A stretch of 64,000 bases of DNA from Echinicola rosea (GCF_005281475.1 NZ_CP040106.1:5074001-5138000); one strand, 5' to 3'; positions 1-9,542 are shown, counted from the stretch's first letter. Program-made: numbers and translations. Notes: generated by a model from the sequence alone, not told the origin.

Positions 1-456
1 CAAAATCCCGAGCACCCTCCCCCTGCAATAAGGATATCCCAATCGGTCTATATATCCTCCTCCGGCACCGGCATAATCAAAAATGGATTTATCTTGTTGC
101 GATAGGATTTTGGGCTGGACAGCAGCAAAGTCTCCATGCGACCGGAGCCAATCGATCAGCTGAACGTCCCACTTTTCGCTGACCTCTACATCGGAATTCA
201 ATAATATATAATAATGATACTGTCCTTTGAGTTGTTCGAGCACCTCATTATAGCCCTGGCTGAAGCCATGGTTTTGGGATAGGCTTATGAGTTTTACCGC
301 CGAAAAATGTGTTTTCATCAAGGCCACTGAACCGTCGTTGCTATTATTGTCTGCGACGATTACATCAAAAAAACTGTTGGCCAAAATATTGGGAAGGAAA
401 CGGCGTAGCATTCCTTCCCCATTATAATTCAGTATGACAATGGCCGCTTCTTTCAT
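1..456 (-). CDS. Glycosyltransferase family 2 (3' end outside window)
   Basis: The reading frame begins at ATG 456 and stays open to base 1, so the C-terminus is missing (152 residues visible). The N-terminus AIVILNYNGEG is the classic GT-A nucleotide-sugar entry of family 2 glycosyltransferases; VIVADNNSNDGS and YYILLNSDVEV follow at about residues 32-42 and 82-93, the latter carrying the DxD-like metal site. Such enzymes transfer a sugar from a nucleotide donor to a glycan or lipid acceptor at the cytoplasmic face of the membrane. It lies 86 bp downstream of ybaB in the same direction. Acceptor and donor cannot be told from this fragment. Confidence 0.85.
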   Translation of the reverse strand, partial: MKEAAIVILNYNGEGMLRRFLPNILANSFFDVIVADNNSNDGSVALMKTHFSAVKLISLSQNHGFSQGYNEVLEQLKGQYHYYILLNSDVEVSEKWDVQLIDWLRSHGDFAAVQPKILSQQDKSIFDYAGAGGGYIDRLGYPYCRGRVLGIL

Positions 457-542
457 GTGCTATTTTTGATCCTTTATGGCCACATATATTTTCGCCGGAT
501 CTATTAGCATTCTTCTGCTTGTCAAATTTGCCATGTCCGATT

Positions 543-878
543 TCATCCAAACATGCTGCCCATGTCCATCCCCGGAATATTGGGCATCATTCCTTCAGTA
601 GCTTTCTGCATCTCTTCTTTGATGATCTTATCCATTTTTTCATAGGCCTTGTTGGCTGCCGCTACGATCAGGTCTTTCAGCATGTCCTTGTCATCAGGGG
701 TCATCAGGCTCTCATCGATAGCGATGTCCACCATTTGTCTGTGGCCATTGACGATTACCTTCACCATCCCTGCTCCTGCCTCTGCTTCCGCCGTAAGGTG
801 AACCAGCTCGGCCTGCTTTTCTTTGATTTTGGCCTGGGCTTCTTTCACCTTGTTCATGATATTCATAAAATCAAACAT
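543..878 (-). CDS. ybaB: YbaB/EbfC family nucleoid-associated protein
   Basis: A 111-residue protein starting MFDFMNIMNKVKEAQ. The family forms small DNA-binding dimers associated with the nucleoid. The core shows the expected pattern: N-terminal helix (KVKEAQAKIKEKQAEL), then AGAGMVKVIVNGHRQMVDIAID and a C-terminal helix with DLIVAAANKAYEKMDKI, followed by a Gly/Met-rich tail. A longer frame opens at 926, but the extra 16 residues do not look like family sequence, so the ATG at 878 is preferred. It sits 95 bp downstream of hisS on the same strand. Confidence 0.9.
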   Translation of the reverse strand: MFDFMNIMNKVKEAQAKIKEKQAELVHLTAEAEAGAGMVKVIVNGHRQMVDIAIDESLMTPDDKDMLKDLIVAAANKAYEKMDKIIKEEMQKATEGMMPNIPGMDMGSMFG

Positions 879-973
879 AAATTTCGCGCTTTTTTGAATT
901 CCAAATATAAATGATTTATAGGACAATCAGTCGTTCCTGCACTTGGTACGGCACTTCCTTTGAAAACGAACGT

Positions 974-2347
974 CTAGCTCGCTTTGATAATTCCAATGGC
1001 CTCCTCCAAGGTATGCATTTCCTGTTCCCCTGTCTTTAGGTTTTTTAAGGCTACCTTGTGCTCCGCGATTTCATTGTCCCCTATCATCATCACATAAGGG
1101 ATTTGCTTCTTGTCCGCATAGTTAAATTGCTTTTTGACTTTGGACAGGTCTGGATATATCTCCGCTGACAAACCGGCTTTTCTCAGGCTGTTCAGCACTT
1201 TCAGTCCGTAATCCCTGCCCTTCTCATCAAAATAACCAATCATCACTGAGGTGGAATGCATATCATCCGCTGGAAAAAGCCCAAGCTCGTCAAGCACATC
1301 ATAAATCCGGTCCACTCCAAAAGAAAATCCAACACCGGATACCCCTTCAAGCCCAAATACCCCAGTAAGGTTATCATACCTGCCTCCTCCACTTACAGAG
1401 CCGATGGAAACATGGTTTACTTTTACTTCAAATATCGCTCCTGTATAATAGGACAATCCCCGCGCAAGGACCACGTCAAAATCCACATGATCTTGGTTTT
1501 CACCAAACTCCGCCAACAGGGTAAAGACTTCTTCCAACTCCGAAACACCTTTAAGTCCCTCTTCACTGTCCGCCAAAAACTCCTTCAGATAGGCCAATTT
1601 CTCATTATTACTTCCCTTCAAATCAATGATGGGCGTAAGCTTTTGGATCGCCTCTCCTTCAAAGCCTCGCTGTGACAGTTCTTCTTGTACTTTTTCCCAG
1701 CCTATTTTGTCCAGCTTATCTATGGCCACACACAATTCTCCTTCTTTGCCCGGTTCTCCGATCACCGATGATATTCCGGTAAGTATCTTACGATTATTGA
1801 TCTTAATGTCATAATCTTTCAAATCCAATGCCGCAAACACCCGCCTGATCATCAATAGAATTTCCGTTTCACATATTAGGCTATCGGTACCTACCACATC
1901 AGCATCACACTGGTAAAACTCCCGGTATCTTCCCTTCTGAGGCCTGTCTGCCCGCCAAACCGGCTGGATCTGGTAGCGCTTGAACGGAAAGGTAATATCG
2001 TTTCTGTTCATCACAACATAGCGCGCAAAAGGCACCGTCAGATCATAACGTAAGCCCTTTTCGGCCACTCTCGGCAAAACGTGGGCAGCACCTTTTCCCA
2101 AATCCTCTTCCTTGACTTTTTTCAGGAAATCTCCACTGTTGAGGATTTTAAACAACAACTGGTCCCCTTCATCACCATATTTACCGGTCAGCACCGATAA
2201 GTTTTCCATGGAAGGTGTCTCCAACTGCTGATAGCCATAAAGACGGAAAGTAGCTTTTATGGTGTCCAGGATATAGTTTCTTCGGGCCATTTGCGCTGGA
2301 CCAAAATCCCGGGTCCCTTTAGGTAAAGATGGTTTTTGGATGCTCAT
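974..2347 (-). CDS. hisS: Histidine--tRNA ligase
   Basis: A 457-residue class II aminoacyl-tRNA synthetase that charges tRNA-His with histidine. Visible signatures: KGTRDFGP near the N-terminus, motif 2 around FKRYQIQPVWRADRPQ and REFYQCDADVVG, the histidine-binding region ARGLSYYTGAIFEV, motif 3 in GVGFSFGVDRIYDVL, and a C-terminal anticodon-binding domain from about residue 360. Length fits the long Bacteroidota form. First gene of a likely hisS-ybaB-glycosyltransferase run. Confidence 0.97.
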   Translation of the reverse strand: MSIQKPSLPKGTRDFGPAQMARRNYILDTIKATFRLYGYQQLETPSMENLSVLTGKYGDEGDQLLFKILNSGDFLKKVKEEDLGKGAAHVLPRVAEKGLRYDLTVPFARYVVMNRNDITFPFKRYQIQPVWRADRPQKGRYREFYQCDADVVGTDSLICETEILLMIRRVFAALDLKDYDIKINNRKILTGISSVIGEPGKEGELCVAIDKLDKIGWEKVQEELSQRGFEGEAIQKLTPIIDLKGSNNEKLAYLKEFLADSEEGLKGVSELEEVFTLLAEFGENQDHVDFDVVLARGLSYYTGAIFEVKVNHVSIGSVSGGGRYDNLTGVFGLEGVSGVGFSFGVDRIYDVLDELGLFPADDMHSTSVMIGYFDEKGRDYGLKVLNSLRKAGLSAEIYPDLSKVKKQFNYADKKQIPYVMMIGDNEIAEHKVALKNLKTGEQEMHTLEEAIGIIKAS

Positions 2348-2727
2348 GAATGCTAAATTTTGCCCAAAGGTAAAAAATATGATCGATTAAGTGAAGGTTT
2401 TCACCAATGCCATAAAATTAAACACAACTCCCGGGTACCGTGGAGGCTACTAAGTGTTTCTATTCACGGAGACGGTTGGCTAAAATCAAGCGAAAAATGG
2501 GACTATGGCTGGCTCTGACAGAACGCTGATGAAGCATATTAATAATATGTGTGCTGATTTTCACCTTAAACATTGGCAAAATTCATCCCCCAGAGATCTT
2601 AGCTGATCCAACCTTCATTGCCATGAGCAAGGCACCCGAATAACATTAAAACGATACTAGCCACAGATAAAATGGATGAACACAGGTTTGCAATGGTGTC
2701 AGCATACGGCCTATACCATATCATAAC
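2348..2727. other. Intergenic stretch, no gene seen
   Basis: No convincing reading frame on either strand. A stretch near 2659-2687 (CCACAGAT, then GGATGAACACAGG) resembles short intergenic words common in bacterial genomes; a related CCACAGAT word recurs near 34153. The hisS promoter should lie at the left end, but no clear TTTG/TAnnTTTG pair was seen. Confidence 0.5.
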
Positions 2728-2761
2728 AAAAAGACCATGGCGCCTTGTCCATGGTCTTTTT
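2728..2761. terminator. Rho-independent terminator, probably bidirectional
   Basis: AAAAAGACCATGG at 2728-2740 pairs perfectly with CCATGGTCTTTTT at 2749-2761 around an eight-base loop. A-run before and T-run after allow termination in both directions; on the minus strand it lies 67 bp beyond the stop of the small gene at 2829-3038. Confidence 0.8.
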
Positions 2762-2828
2762 GAATACGCTTCAATTTGTTACATGTAAATTTTCCTCAAA
2801 TTCCAGTCTGCTTTACTTTTTCTTAACA

Positions 2829-3038
2829 TCATAACAATAGTGCACTTCGAATACCTTCTGCCAGCTTTTTGCCAATAGAATGTTCCGCAGGTTCTGAAGC
2901 CTCTGTTTCTATAGAGGTCACAGCTGTTTTCCGTCTGATGATTTCCCATACATTATCCTTTGCCTCTCTTTCACTTCCCGCCTCAGTATGAATTTGAAAC
3001 TCTACATCATTAATCTCAATTTTTATTAGATATTTCAT
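2829..3038 (-). CDS. Small hypothetical protein (69 aa)
   Basis: Not recognised. The 69-residue product begins MKYLIKIEINDVEFQIHTEAG, an alternating pattern suggesting a short beta-hairpin, then charged residues (GSEREAKDNVWEII) and a Leu-ending tail (IRSALLL). No signal peptide or membrane segment is evident. It stands alone between two noncoding stretches, and a strong terminator lies directly downstream, which supports its being transcribed. Confidence 0.55.
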   Translation of the reverse strand: MKYLIKIEINDVEFQIHTEAGSEREAKDNVWEIIRRKTAVTSIETEASEPAEHSIGKKLAEGIRSALLL

Positions 3039-3734
3039 AACTACATTTATTTAAGCAGTTTAAAACCAAACAATTCACATTACTATTACACTTGCGTGCC
3101 ACCCGCCTCTACTAAGGCTCAAATCATCATTAAAAAATAATAAAATGCATTTCACACTGTATTATTTGTATTTCGTAAATATAATGAAATTAATTTGAAT
3201 GCAACTATTTTTCTCAGAAACTATCTTTCCCATCCTTATATAATACGTAAACCTGCTATCCTCTAGATTCAATCGGAACAATTATAAAAGACCAAAAATG
3301 GTACCAAACACCTATTTCCATATAAATAAACAACACACATTCGTGTATTTATGTTCTATATGAAACAATGAAAAAACTGAAAACCACAAAAATAGCGCTT
3401 TGGACAGGCCAATAGCAATTGCCATTTTGAAACCGCGACAATCTTTGCATAGGATCGCTGTCATCCAATCCAATGGCCCTTTACCCCGGTCTATGCTACT
3501 GACCATGTAGGGAACCCTGGTATTGGCAAAAGGGCAAAGAAAAGGCCCAAGGAAACTACAAATTATACTCCCTCTTAAAGTTCATCCCATCGTGAGGAGT
3601 CGTATCTTGGGAGCGACAGCAATTGGAGGCTATATTGCCACCCTAAAAGGGGATGTTTCCTAGTTTTAGGATAGTTTTTTAAAATAGGGATATAAACTTT
3701 ACACAGGCTTAAACATTATACGAAATTTTATTCG
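3039..3734. other. Long intergenic stretch, no gene supported
   Basis: About 700 A+T-rich bases upstream of typA. A 64-codon frame on the minus strand (3312-3506) has no family features and is not called. An inverted repeat CCTAAAA (3642-3648) / TTTTAGG (3664-3670) with a 15-base loop is present but lacks a T-run. Could hold a small RNA or a long typA leader; nothing specific can be shown. Confidence 0.4.
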
Positions 3735-3742
3735 TACTTTTG
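3735..3742 (+). promoter_or_regulatory. Promoter -7 element of typA
   Basis: TACTTTTG matches the Bacteroidota -7 consensus TAnnTTTG and lies 20 bases before the typA start codon. No convincing TTTG box is seen about 19 bases upstream, so this rests on one element. Confidence 0.45.
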
Positions 3743-3762
3743 CAACTCAATTAATCCTTATC

Positions 3763-5568
3763 ATGCAGAATATTCGTAACATCGCGATTATCGCACACGT
3801 TGACCACGGCAAGACCACCTTGGTAGACAAAATCATTCACGCTTCCAAAATCTTCCGTGAAAACCAGCAATTTGAAGACCTGATCCTGGACAACAATGAC
3901 CTGGAACGAGAAAGGGGCATTACGATTCTTTCCAAAAACGTGTCGGTAAGATATAAAGATACTAAAATCAACATCATCGATACACCTGGTCACGCCGACT
4001 TTGGCGGTGAAGTAGAAAGGGTATTGAAAATGGCAGATGGTGTTTTGCTCCTTGTGGATGCCTTTGAAGGCCCTATGCCGCAAACACGTTTTGTCCTGAG
4101 CAAAGCCTTGGCACTTGGACTCACCCCTATCGTAGTGGTCAACAAGGTGGATAAACCTAACTGTCGTCCTGACGAAGTACATGAGGCGGTATTTGACCTC
4201 ATGTTCAACCTTGACGCTACAGAAGAGCAGTTGGACTTTGTGACCATGTATGGTTCTGCCAAAAACAACTGGATGGGTCCAGACTGGAAAGAGGAGACAG
4301 ATTCTATCCTCCCACTATTGGACACCATCATCGAGCACATTCCTGCTCCCCAGATCCAAGAAGGCAGCACGCAAATGCAAATCACTTCCCTGGACTTTTC
4401 CAATTTCGTGGGAAGGATTGCCATTGGCCGTTTGAAGCGAGGAACGCTTAAAGAAAACACCCAGATCGCGCTTTGCAAAGCAGATGGATCTATCAAGAAA
4501 ATGCGCATCAAGGAACTTCATGTATTTGAAGGACTTGGCAAAAATAAAGTAGAAGAAGTACACGCAGGCGATATCTGTGCAGTGACCGGTATCGAAGGTT
4601 TTGAGATCGGCGACACCATTGCCGATGCCGAAAACCCTGAACCGCTTCCCAGAATTGCGATCGATGAGCCTACCATGAACATGCTCTTCACGATCAATAA
4701 CTCCCCTTTCTTTGGCAAGGAAGGCAAATTCGTTACTTCCAGACACTTAAGAGACCGCCTCTTCAAGGAAATGGAAAAAAACCTTGCCCTACGGGTAGAA
4801 CCCACTGACAATGAAGATAAATTCTTGGTTTATGGCCGGGGTATCCTCCACTTGTCCGTACTGATCGAAACCATGAGACGTGAAGGCTACGAACTACAGG
4901 TGGGTCAACCTCAAGTAATCTATAAGGACATCGACGGTGTCAAAAACGAACCCATCGAATCCCTTGTCGTGGATGTACCCGAAGAGACAGCCGGTAAGGT
5001 AATCGAACTGGCTACCCAACGTAAAGGGGAGCTCCTTGTCATGGAACCTCGTGGAGACCTCCAACACTTGGAGTTCCGCATCCCTTCCAGAGGCCTGATC
5101 GGTTTGAGAAACAATGTGCTGACCGCCACCCAAGGGGAAGCAATCATGAACCACCGTTTTGTGGATTACGAACCGTTTAAAGGCCCTATCCCAGGCAGAA
5201 TCAACGGCTCACTGATCTCAATGGATTCCGGACCTACCACAGGTTATGCTATTGACAAGCTTCAGGATCGTGGAACGTTCTTCGTGGATCCAGGAGAAGA
5301 AATTTATGGTGGCCAAGTAATCGGGGAACACTCACGGGACAACGACATCGTTGTAAACGTCCAAAAGGGCAAGAAACTTACCAACATGCGTGCCTCTGGG
5401 TCTGACGACAACACCAAGATCCCTCCTGCCAAAAAATTCTCTTTGGAAGAAGCCATGGAATACATCCAAAAAGATGAATACTTGGAGATCACTCCTAAGA
5501 GCATGAGGATGCGTAAAATCTACCTCGACGAAGGTGAAAGAACAAGAATGGCGAAAAAGGACGCCTAA
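3763..5568 (+). CDS. typA: Ribosome-associated GTPase TypA/BipA
   Basis: A 601-residue translational GTPase of the EF-G superfamily. It binds 70S ribosomes and helps large-subunit assembly and stress or cold adaptation. G1 AHVDHGKTT (about residues 10-18), the switch I region with RGITI, G3 DTPGHADF, G4 NKVDKPNCRP, then domain II, EF-G-like domains III and V and the BipA-specific C-terminal domain (MRASGSDDNTKIPPAKKFSLEEAMEYI) are all present. Length is normal for the family. Transcribed alone between its own promoter and terminator. Confidence 0.97.
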   Translation: MQNIRNIAIIAHVDHGKTTLVDKIIHASKIFRENQQFEDLILDNNDLERERGITILSKNVSVRYKDTKINIIDTPGHADFGGEVERVLKMADGVLLLVDAFEGPMPQTRFVLSKALALGLTPIVVVNKVDKPNCRPDEVHEAVFDLMFNLDATEEQLDFVTMYGSAKNNWMGPDWKEETDSILPLLDTIIEHIPAPQIQEGSTQMQITSLDFSNFVGRIAIGRLKRGTLKENTQIALCKADGSIKKMRIKELHVFEGLGKNKVEEVHAGDICAVTGIEGFEIGDTIADAENPEPLPRIAIDEPTMNMLFTINNSPFFGKEGKFVTSRHLRDRLFKEMEKNLALRVEPTDNEDKFLVYGRGILHLSVLIETMRREGYELQVGQPQVIYKDIDGVKNEPIESLVVDVPEETAGKVIELATQRKGELLVMEPRGDLQHLEFRIPSRGLIGLRNNVLTATQGEAIMNHRFVDYEPFKGPIPGRINGSLISMDSGPTTGYAIDKLQDRGTFFVDPGEEIYGGQVIGEHSRDNDIVVNVQKGKKLTNMRASGSDDNTKIPPAKKFSLEEAMEYIQKDEYLEITPKSMRMRKIYLDEGERTRMAKKDA

Positions 5569-5592
5569 TAGCCTTTTCGTTTTATACCATAC

Positions 5593-5628
5593 AAAAAACT
5601 CCCTTGAAGCAATTCAAGGGAGTTTTTT
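5593..5628 (+). terminator. Rho-independent terminator of typA
   Basis: AAAAAACTCCCTTGAA (5593-5608) pairs perfectly with TTCAAGGGAGTTTTTT (5613-5628) around a four-base GCAA loop, followed by more T residues. It begins 24 bases after the typA stop. Confidence 0.9.
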
Positions 5629-5961
5629 TTAGTTAAAATTCAATCACCGCTCACCAATAGGTTTAGACCGGCCCAAGCCAAAAAATGGTATGCTTAGGGA
5701 AATTGGTTTTAGGCTATCAATTTAGAGATACCTAGCCTTCGACACCGCTCGGCCTGGATCTTTATCACCTGAATGGAGTATCAGCAATGGCCTAAAGGCG
5801 ATTCTCCTGATAGTGATGAGTTAAAAACACAAATTTACCTGGTTCCGCAGCCCAGCTGTCGGAACAACTGTGCAATTGTATCTCTGTATTCATCCTTATT
5901 ACTGCTCTAGTTCCGCAGTTGAGCAGTTGAAATGCGAACTGGTCCCACTCTGGATCATCCA
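5629..5961. other. Intergenic stretch, no gene seen
   Basis: Between the typA terminator and the end of the first small lipoprotein gene. The word GTTCCGCAG occurs twice (near 5842 and 5911), an untested short repeat. No reading frame is supported. Confidence 0.4.
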
Positions 5962-6414
5962 TTACTTTTCAAAATACAAAACCCAACCATCGCATGGCGC
6001 ATCAGTTCTGTTAATCAATCGGCCTCGGTAATCCATCATCACCATCTCGGTATTCAACTGGTTGTTTGCACCACACCTACTCCTTAAACTCACATCACCC
6101 GAGGTGTATTGCAGTTGAAAATGAGCCAAATATTCAGAATCAAACCGGTGATCCATCGTAAAATTGCCCTTTGCCAAAAGGTCTCCTGCAGCTGAAGACA
6201 TCATTCTTTCAAAAGTGCTATCCCGATAAAAAACATAGCGCTCTTCCCATAATAGCTCATCACCTGCCTTTGAAACACCCGCCTCGGGAGAAAATGTTCT
6301 TGAGAGGATCCATTCCCCATAAACATACTCATCCGGGTCAATATCAGGTGAAACATCACCACAACCCGCAAGAGCAATCGCAACACACATGACCCAAAGG
6401 TACAATCGACTCAT
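5962..6414 (-). CDS. Small lipoprotein, paralogue 3 of a tandem set
   Basis: 150 residues with a lipoprotein signal peptide (WVMCVAIALAGC, cysteine at about residue 18), so probably lipid-anchored in the envelope. After a short acidic linker come YGEWILSR, RYVFYRDSTFER, GNFTMDHRF and a C-terminal PCDGWVLYFEK. The same landmarks occur in the two genes upstream (TGDWKL and PCDGPWLYYDN; YGDWKL and CQAPYLLYDK), so the three are paralogues. The layout of a short beta-rich domain with one late cysteine recalls lipocalin-like lipoproteins of Bacteroidota. Function unknown. Confidence 0.75.
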   Translation of the reverse strand: MSRLYLWVMCVAIALAGCGDVSPDIDPDEYVYGEWILSRTFSPEAGVSKAGDELLWEERYVFYRDSTFERMMSSAAGDLLAKGNFTMDHRFDSEYLAHFQLQYTSGDVSLRSRCGANNQLNTEMVMMDYRGRLINRTDAPCDGWVLYFEK

Positions 6415-6441
6415 GCTTTTATCAATATTCTGTATAAATCA

Positions 6442-6912
6442 TTAATTATCATAATACAGCCAAGGCCCATCGCAGGGTGCCCAGCTTATATTGACCAATT
6501 GATTTTCCAAAGAAATGTGCAGCGATTCCCGCTCCACTTCATCGCTCGAACAATTGTAGGCCATGCCATCCCCTCCGGTAAAGGTCAGCACTACTGCGCC
6601 TATATAACGGTCCTGCATTTCCTCCGAAACCTTTTCGATCACAAAGGTTCCCGTGGCTTCTGATTGATAATCCTCTGCATCCACCGTTTTGGTGAAGGTA
6701 CCTTCGTTGGTAAAAGTGTAGATTTCTTCTCTTTCCAGCGCTTCTCCTTCCAAGGTAACATCCACCATAGAACCCACACTTTTCACTAGCTTCCAGTCGC
6801 CAGTTACAAAAGATTCCTCCGGATCAATGATGATTTCTGGTTCTGGATCGTTCTGTGTGCATGCGCCCAAAATAAATAAAAAGATAAATGAGCTAAAGAA
6901 TAGTTTTTTCAT
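6442..6912 (-). CDS. Small lipoprotein, paralogue 2 of a tandem set
   Basis: 156 residues; signal peptide MKKLFFSSFIFLFILGAC with lipobox LGAC, then an acidic linker (NDPEPEIIIDPEE). The core has TGDWKLVKS, IYTFTNEGTFTKT, ATGTFVIEK, VVLTFTGGDG and ends APCDGPWLYYDN. The same order of motifs is found in both neighbours. It lies 27 bp upstream of paralogue 3, on the same strand, probably co-transcribed. Not recognised as a named family; a lipocalin-like fold is a guess from the beta-strand spacing. Confidence 0.75.
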   Translation of the reverse strand: MKKLFFSSFIFLFILGACTQNDPEPEIIIDPEESFVTGDWKLVKSVGSMVDVTLEGEALEREEIYTFTNEGTFTKTVDAEDYQSEATGTFVIEKVSEEMQDRYIGAVVLTFTGGDGMAYNCSSDEVERESLHISLENQLVNISWAPCDGPWLYYDN

Positions 6913-7103
6913 AACAATTATGTGGTTTTGCAGTCTATACGAAAAGCATCATGAAAGTGTCCCAAAAGAAACTTTTTTTTCACATATATTTTTTTTTTTA
7001 GCAAGCAATCTCTGCCTAACCCCGCGTCATCCCTACCACTGGCATGTTTACCTGTCATTATCCAACCATGTAGGGTGGCAAATCCCGAAGCACTGGCTGC
7101 TCT

Positions 7104-7559
7104 CTAAGGCAATATTTTATCGTATAATAAATAAGGGGCTTGGCAGGAGATTTCAAGCTTACTACTAAGGCTTCCATTTCTATTCAAAACCAGCCATTCG
7201 ACTCGGGGTTCGGTGGCACAGCCCCCTCGTAACCTTTCATTTTCAGCGGCGTATTCTAGCCTCACCAATGCGCCATCATCTGAAGCCGAAAGCGGTGCTA
7301 CCTTAAAATTCCCCTGAGCAACAGCCTGCCCTTTATTCGATACACGACTTTTTACAAAACTCCCATCATCATAGAAAGCATAAGTTTCCTCGATATTTGC
7401 ACCGTCCGTACCGTAAAATAAGTTTCTTGCCAACTCATCGGTATTCAGCAACTTCCAATCTCCGTAAATAAAAACCTGTGGATCGATATCATCCTCCCCC
7501 AATTCACAGCCTAGAATTGTACACGCCATCAAAACAAAAAAGAATACTTGTCTTTTCAT
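7104..7559 (-). CDS. Small lipoprotein, paralogue 1 of a tandem set
   Basis: 151 residues from ATG 7559, chosen because it places a clean lipoprotein signal (MKRQVFFFVLMACTILGC) at the N-terminus; an upstream in-frame ATG at 7619 would bury it behind a second hydrophobic run. Core landmarks FIYGDWKLLNT, TYAFYDDGSFVKS, AQGNFKVAPL and CQAPYLLYDK match the two genes downstream. About 190 bp separate it from paralogue 2, so it may have its own promoter. Function unknown. Confidence 0.7.
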   Translation of the reverse strand: MKRQVFFFVLMACTILGCELGEDDIDPQVFIYGDWKLLNTDELARNLFYGTDGANIEETYAFYDDGSFVKSRVSNKGQAVAQGNFKVAPLSASDDGALVRLEYAAENERLRGGCATEPRVEWLVLNRNGSLSSKLEISCQAPYLLYDKILP

Positions 7560-7678
7560 CGGTAAAAAATTATCCAAAATACATAAAAACATTAAAGAGG
7601 CCATCACTAAACTCCACATCTTGTTGATGCTTTTCAGTTTTAGTGTCGGCCTCTTCAGTTAGCAATCAAACCTTCGAT

Positions 7679-9142
7679 TTACTCTCCCTGTGCTAGGGAA
7701 AATCCTCTTTCACCGTCAAAGGTGTACAGGTTTTCGGTCTTGATGAAATCAAAACCCAAGTCTTCCACTTGCTTCAATACGTCCAATACCTGCCCATGGG
7801 AAATGACAGATTGGTCAGCATTGAAGAACCTTACGCGCCAGTGATCAGAGCAGAAGGTCTCTTTCATACCATCAGGATATACTTTCACGCCACGGTTGGT
7901 GATCAACTGCATTTTCAGTCCCTCCGCGTCCACTGCCCGCAGCTTATCGCCAATAACATTGGCATCGCGGTCATTCTCCTTCCAATCAATAAACACGTCC
8001 AAGCCGATCAGTTCTTTCTTGCACGGCTTTCTTTCCGCCAGCTTGATCGCTCCCATGTTGTCATCAGCACCATCACCTTTTTTAAATTCAGCTGGAACCA
8101 TTTTATCAGGCTTTTGGCCAATTCTGTCTATAACAGCCTGCGCAAACTCCTTCGTGCCCACCAATTGGGAGGAGACTCCCTCTTGGTAAATATCACCTGT
8201 ATGGATCCCATCTTCCAGGGTCTTCATCCATGCATTGCTGACTTTTTCCGCCACTTCTGGCTGGCCAATATGCACTAGCATCATGATGGCACCATTCAGC
8301 AGTCCTGAAGGGTTGGCGATATTTTGTCCTGCAATATCAGGTGCAGAACCGTGGATCGCCTCAAACATGGCCACGTCTTCGCCCACGTTAGAAGAACCAC
8401 CAAGCCCTACAGAGCCGGTAATCTGCGCCGCCACATCGGAGATGATATCACCGTAGAGGTTTAGCGTCACGATCACATCAAACATCTCTGGCTTGTCAGC
8501 GATCAAGGCCGTGCCGATATCGATGATCTTATGATCTGCCTCAATATCAGGATACTCCTTGGCCACTTCATTAAATACTTTATGGAACAGACCATCGGCC
8601 AACTTCATGATGTTGTCCTTGGTCATACAGGTTACCTTTTTCCTGTTATATTTTTTGGCATATTCAAATGCATATCGGATGATTTTCTCAGATCCAGGTC
8701 TGGAAATAAGCTTCAGGCATTGGTACACATCATCGGTCTGCCGGTGCTCGATCCCCGCATACAGGTCTTCTTCGTTTTCACGCACGATCACCATGTCCGT
8801 TTCAGGAAAGTGGGTCCTGATATAGGGCGAATAGGCCTTGCATGGCCTAACGTTGGCATACAGCCCCAAGGTCTTTCTAGTGGTTACGTTAAGGCTTTTA
8901 AAGCCTCCACCCTGAGGCGTGGTGATGGGAGACTTTAAAAATATCTTTGTTTCTCTAAGCGAATCCCAAGCTTTTGGTTCGATTCCCGAGCTGATGCCTT
9001 TCAGATAGACCTGCTCGCCTATTTCAATGACTTCAGGTTCTATTTGTGCTCCTGCAGCTTCCAAAATCTCCAGGGTGGCTTTCATGATTTCCGGACCGAT
9101 ACCATCACCGTAGGCTACGGTTATTTTTCTTTTGGATGACAT
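7679..9142 (-). CDS. icd: Isocitrate dehydrogenase, NADP-dependent type with C-terminal extension
   Basis: A 487-residue isocitrate/isopropylmalate dehydrogenase family enzyme; it converts isocitrate to 2-oxoglutarate and CO2 in the TCA cycle. Motifs: GDGIGPEI (residues 12-19), TTPQGGGFKSLNVTTRKTLGLYANVRP for substrate binding, VIVRENEEDLYAGIEH, metal-binding NLYGDIISDVAAQITGSVGLGGSSN, and EAIHGSAPDIAGQNIANP. About 140 residues follow the catalytic core; this long C-terminal domain resembles the Thermus/Rickettsia-type enzyme, which favours IDH over isopropylmalate dehydrogenase. Coenzyme choice is inferred. Confidence 0.9.
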   Translation of the reverse strand: MSSKRKITVAYGDGIGPEIMKATLEILEAAGAQIEPEVIEIGEQVYLKGISSGIEPKAWDSLRETKIFLKSPITTPQGGGFKSLNVTTRKTLGLYANVRPCKAYSPYIRTHFPETDMVIVRENEEDLYAGIEHRQTDDVYQCLKLISRPGSEKIIRYAFEYAKKYNRKKVTCMTKDNIMKLADGLFHKVFNEVAKEYPDIEADHKIIDIGTALIADKPEMFDVIVTLNLYGDIISDVAAQITGSVGLGGSSNVGEDVAMFEAIHGSAPDIAGQNIANPSGLLNGAIMMLVHIGQPEVAEKVSNAWMKTLEDGIHTGDIYQEGVSSQLVGTKEFAQAVIDRIGQKPDKMVPAEFKKGDGADDNMGAIKLAERKPCKKELIGLDVFIDWKENDRDANVIGDKLRAVDAEGLKMQLITNRGVKVYPDGMKETFCSDHWRVRFFNADQSVISHGQVLDVLKQVEDLGFDFIKTENLYTFDGERGFSLAQGE

Positions 9143-9511
9143 AAAGTATTTTATTAAAGATGTTAACTTTCAAAATATAGTACAAAAATATAAAATTTTG
9201 TGGGAGATGAATGCGATAAGGGCAGTTATTGGTGAATTAGTTACAGGGTCGGAATTGAAAGCTGCCGGAAGACTGTCAAAGTCATCGGCTATCGGTAAAA
9301 AATGACAAGGACACTGGTCTTTTATCTGGTTCCATTGCAGCACCACACTTGGATTTCGCCTGTTGGTACCCGGTCGCTCGATTCCAGCCTGCTCTCCCCT
9401 TTGGCAGGAATCGGGATTTGATCTAGGGCAATTGACTTTCAGCACCCCAAAATCCAACAGGGTCACTATCAGACATAAGCTACCAGCAACGTTCATTTTT
9501 ACAAGGTTTGC
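9143..9511. other. Intergenic stretch between divergent genes
   Basis: Separates the divergently read icd and enoyl-CoA hydratase genes. A 127-codon minus-strand frame (9170-9553) has no recognisable composition and overlaps the hydratase promoter, so it is not called. Confidence 0.4.
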
Positions 9512-9542
9512 TTTGTGTTTGCTACGGCACCTCGTATATTTG
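9512..9542 (+). promoter_or_regulatory. Promoter of the enoyl-CoA hydratase gene
   Basis: TTTG at 9512-9515, then 19 bases, then TATATTTG at 9535-9542: an exact match to the Bacteroidota TTTG-N19-TAnnTTTG promoter, 23 bases before the ATG. Confidence 0.7.

Noticed and set aside
519..914. 131-codon frame on the plus strand
   Set aside because: Antisense to ybaB; His-rich shadow.
3312..3506. 64-codon frame on the minus strand
   Set aside because: No start context, no domain, atypical composition.
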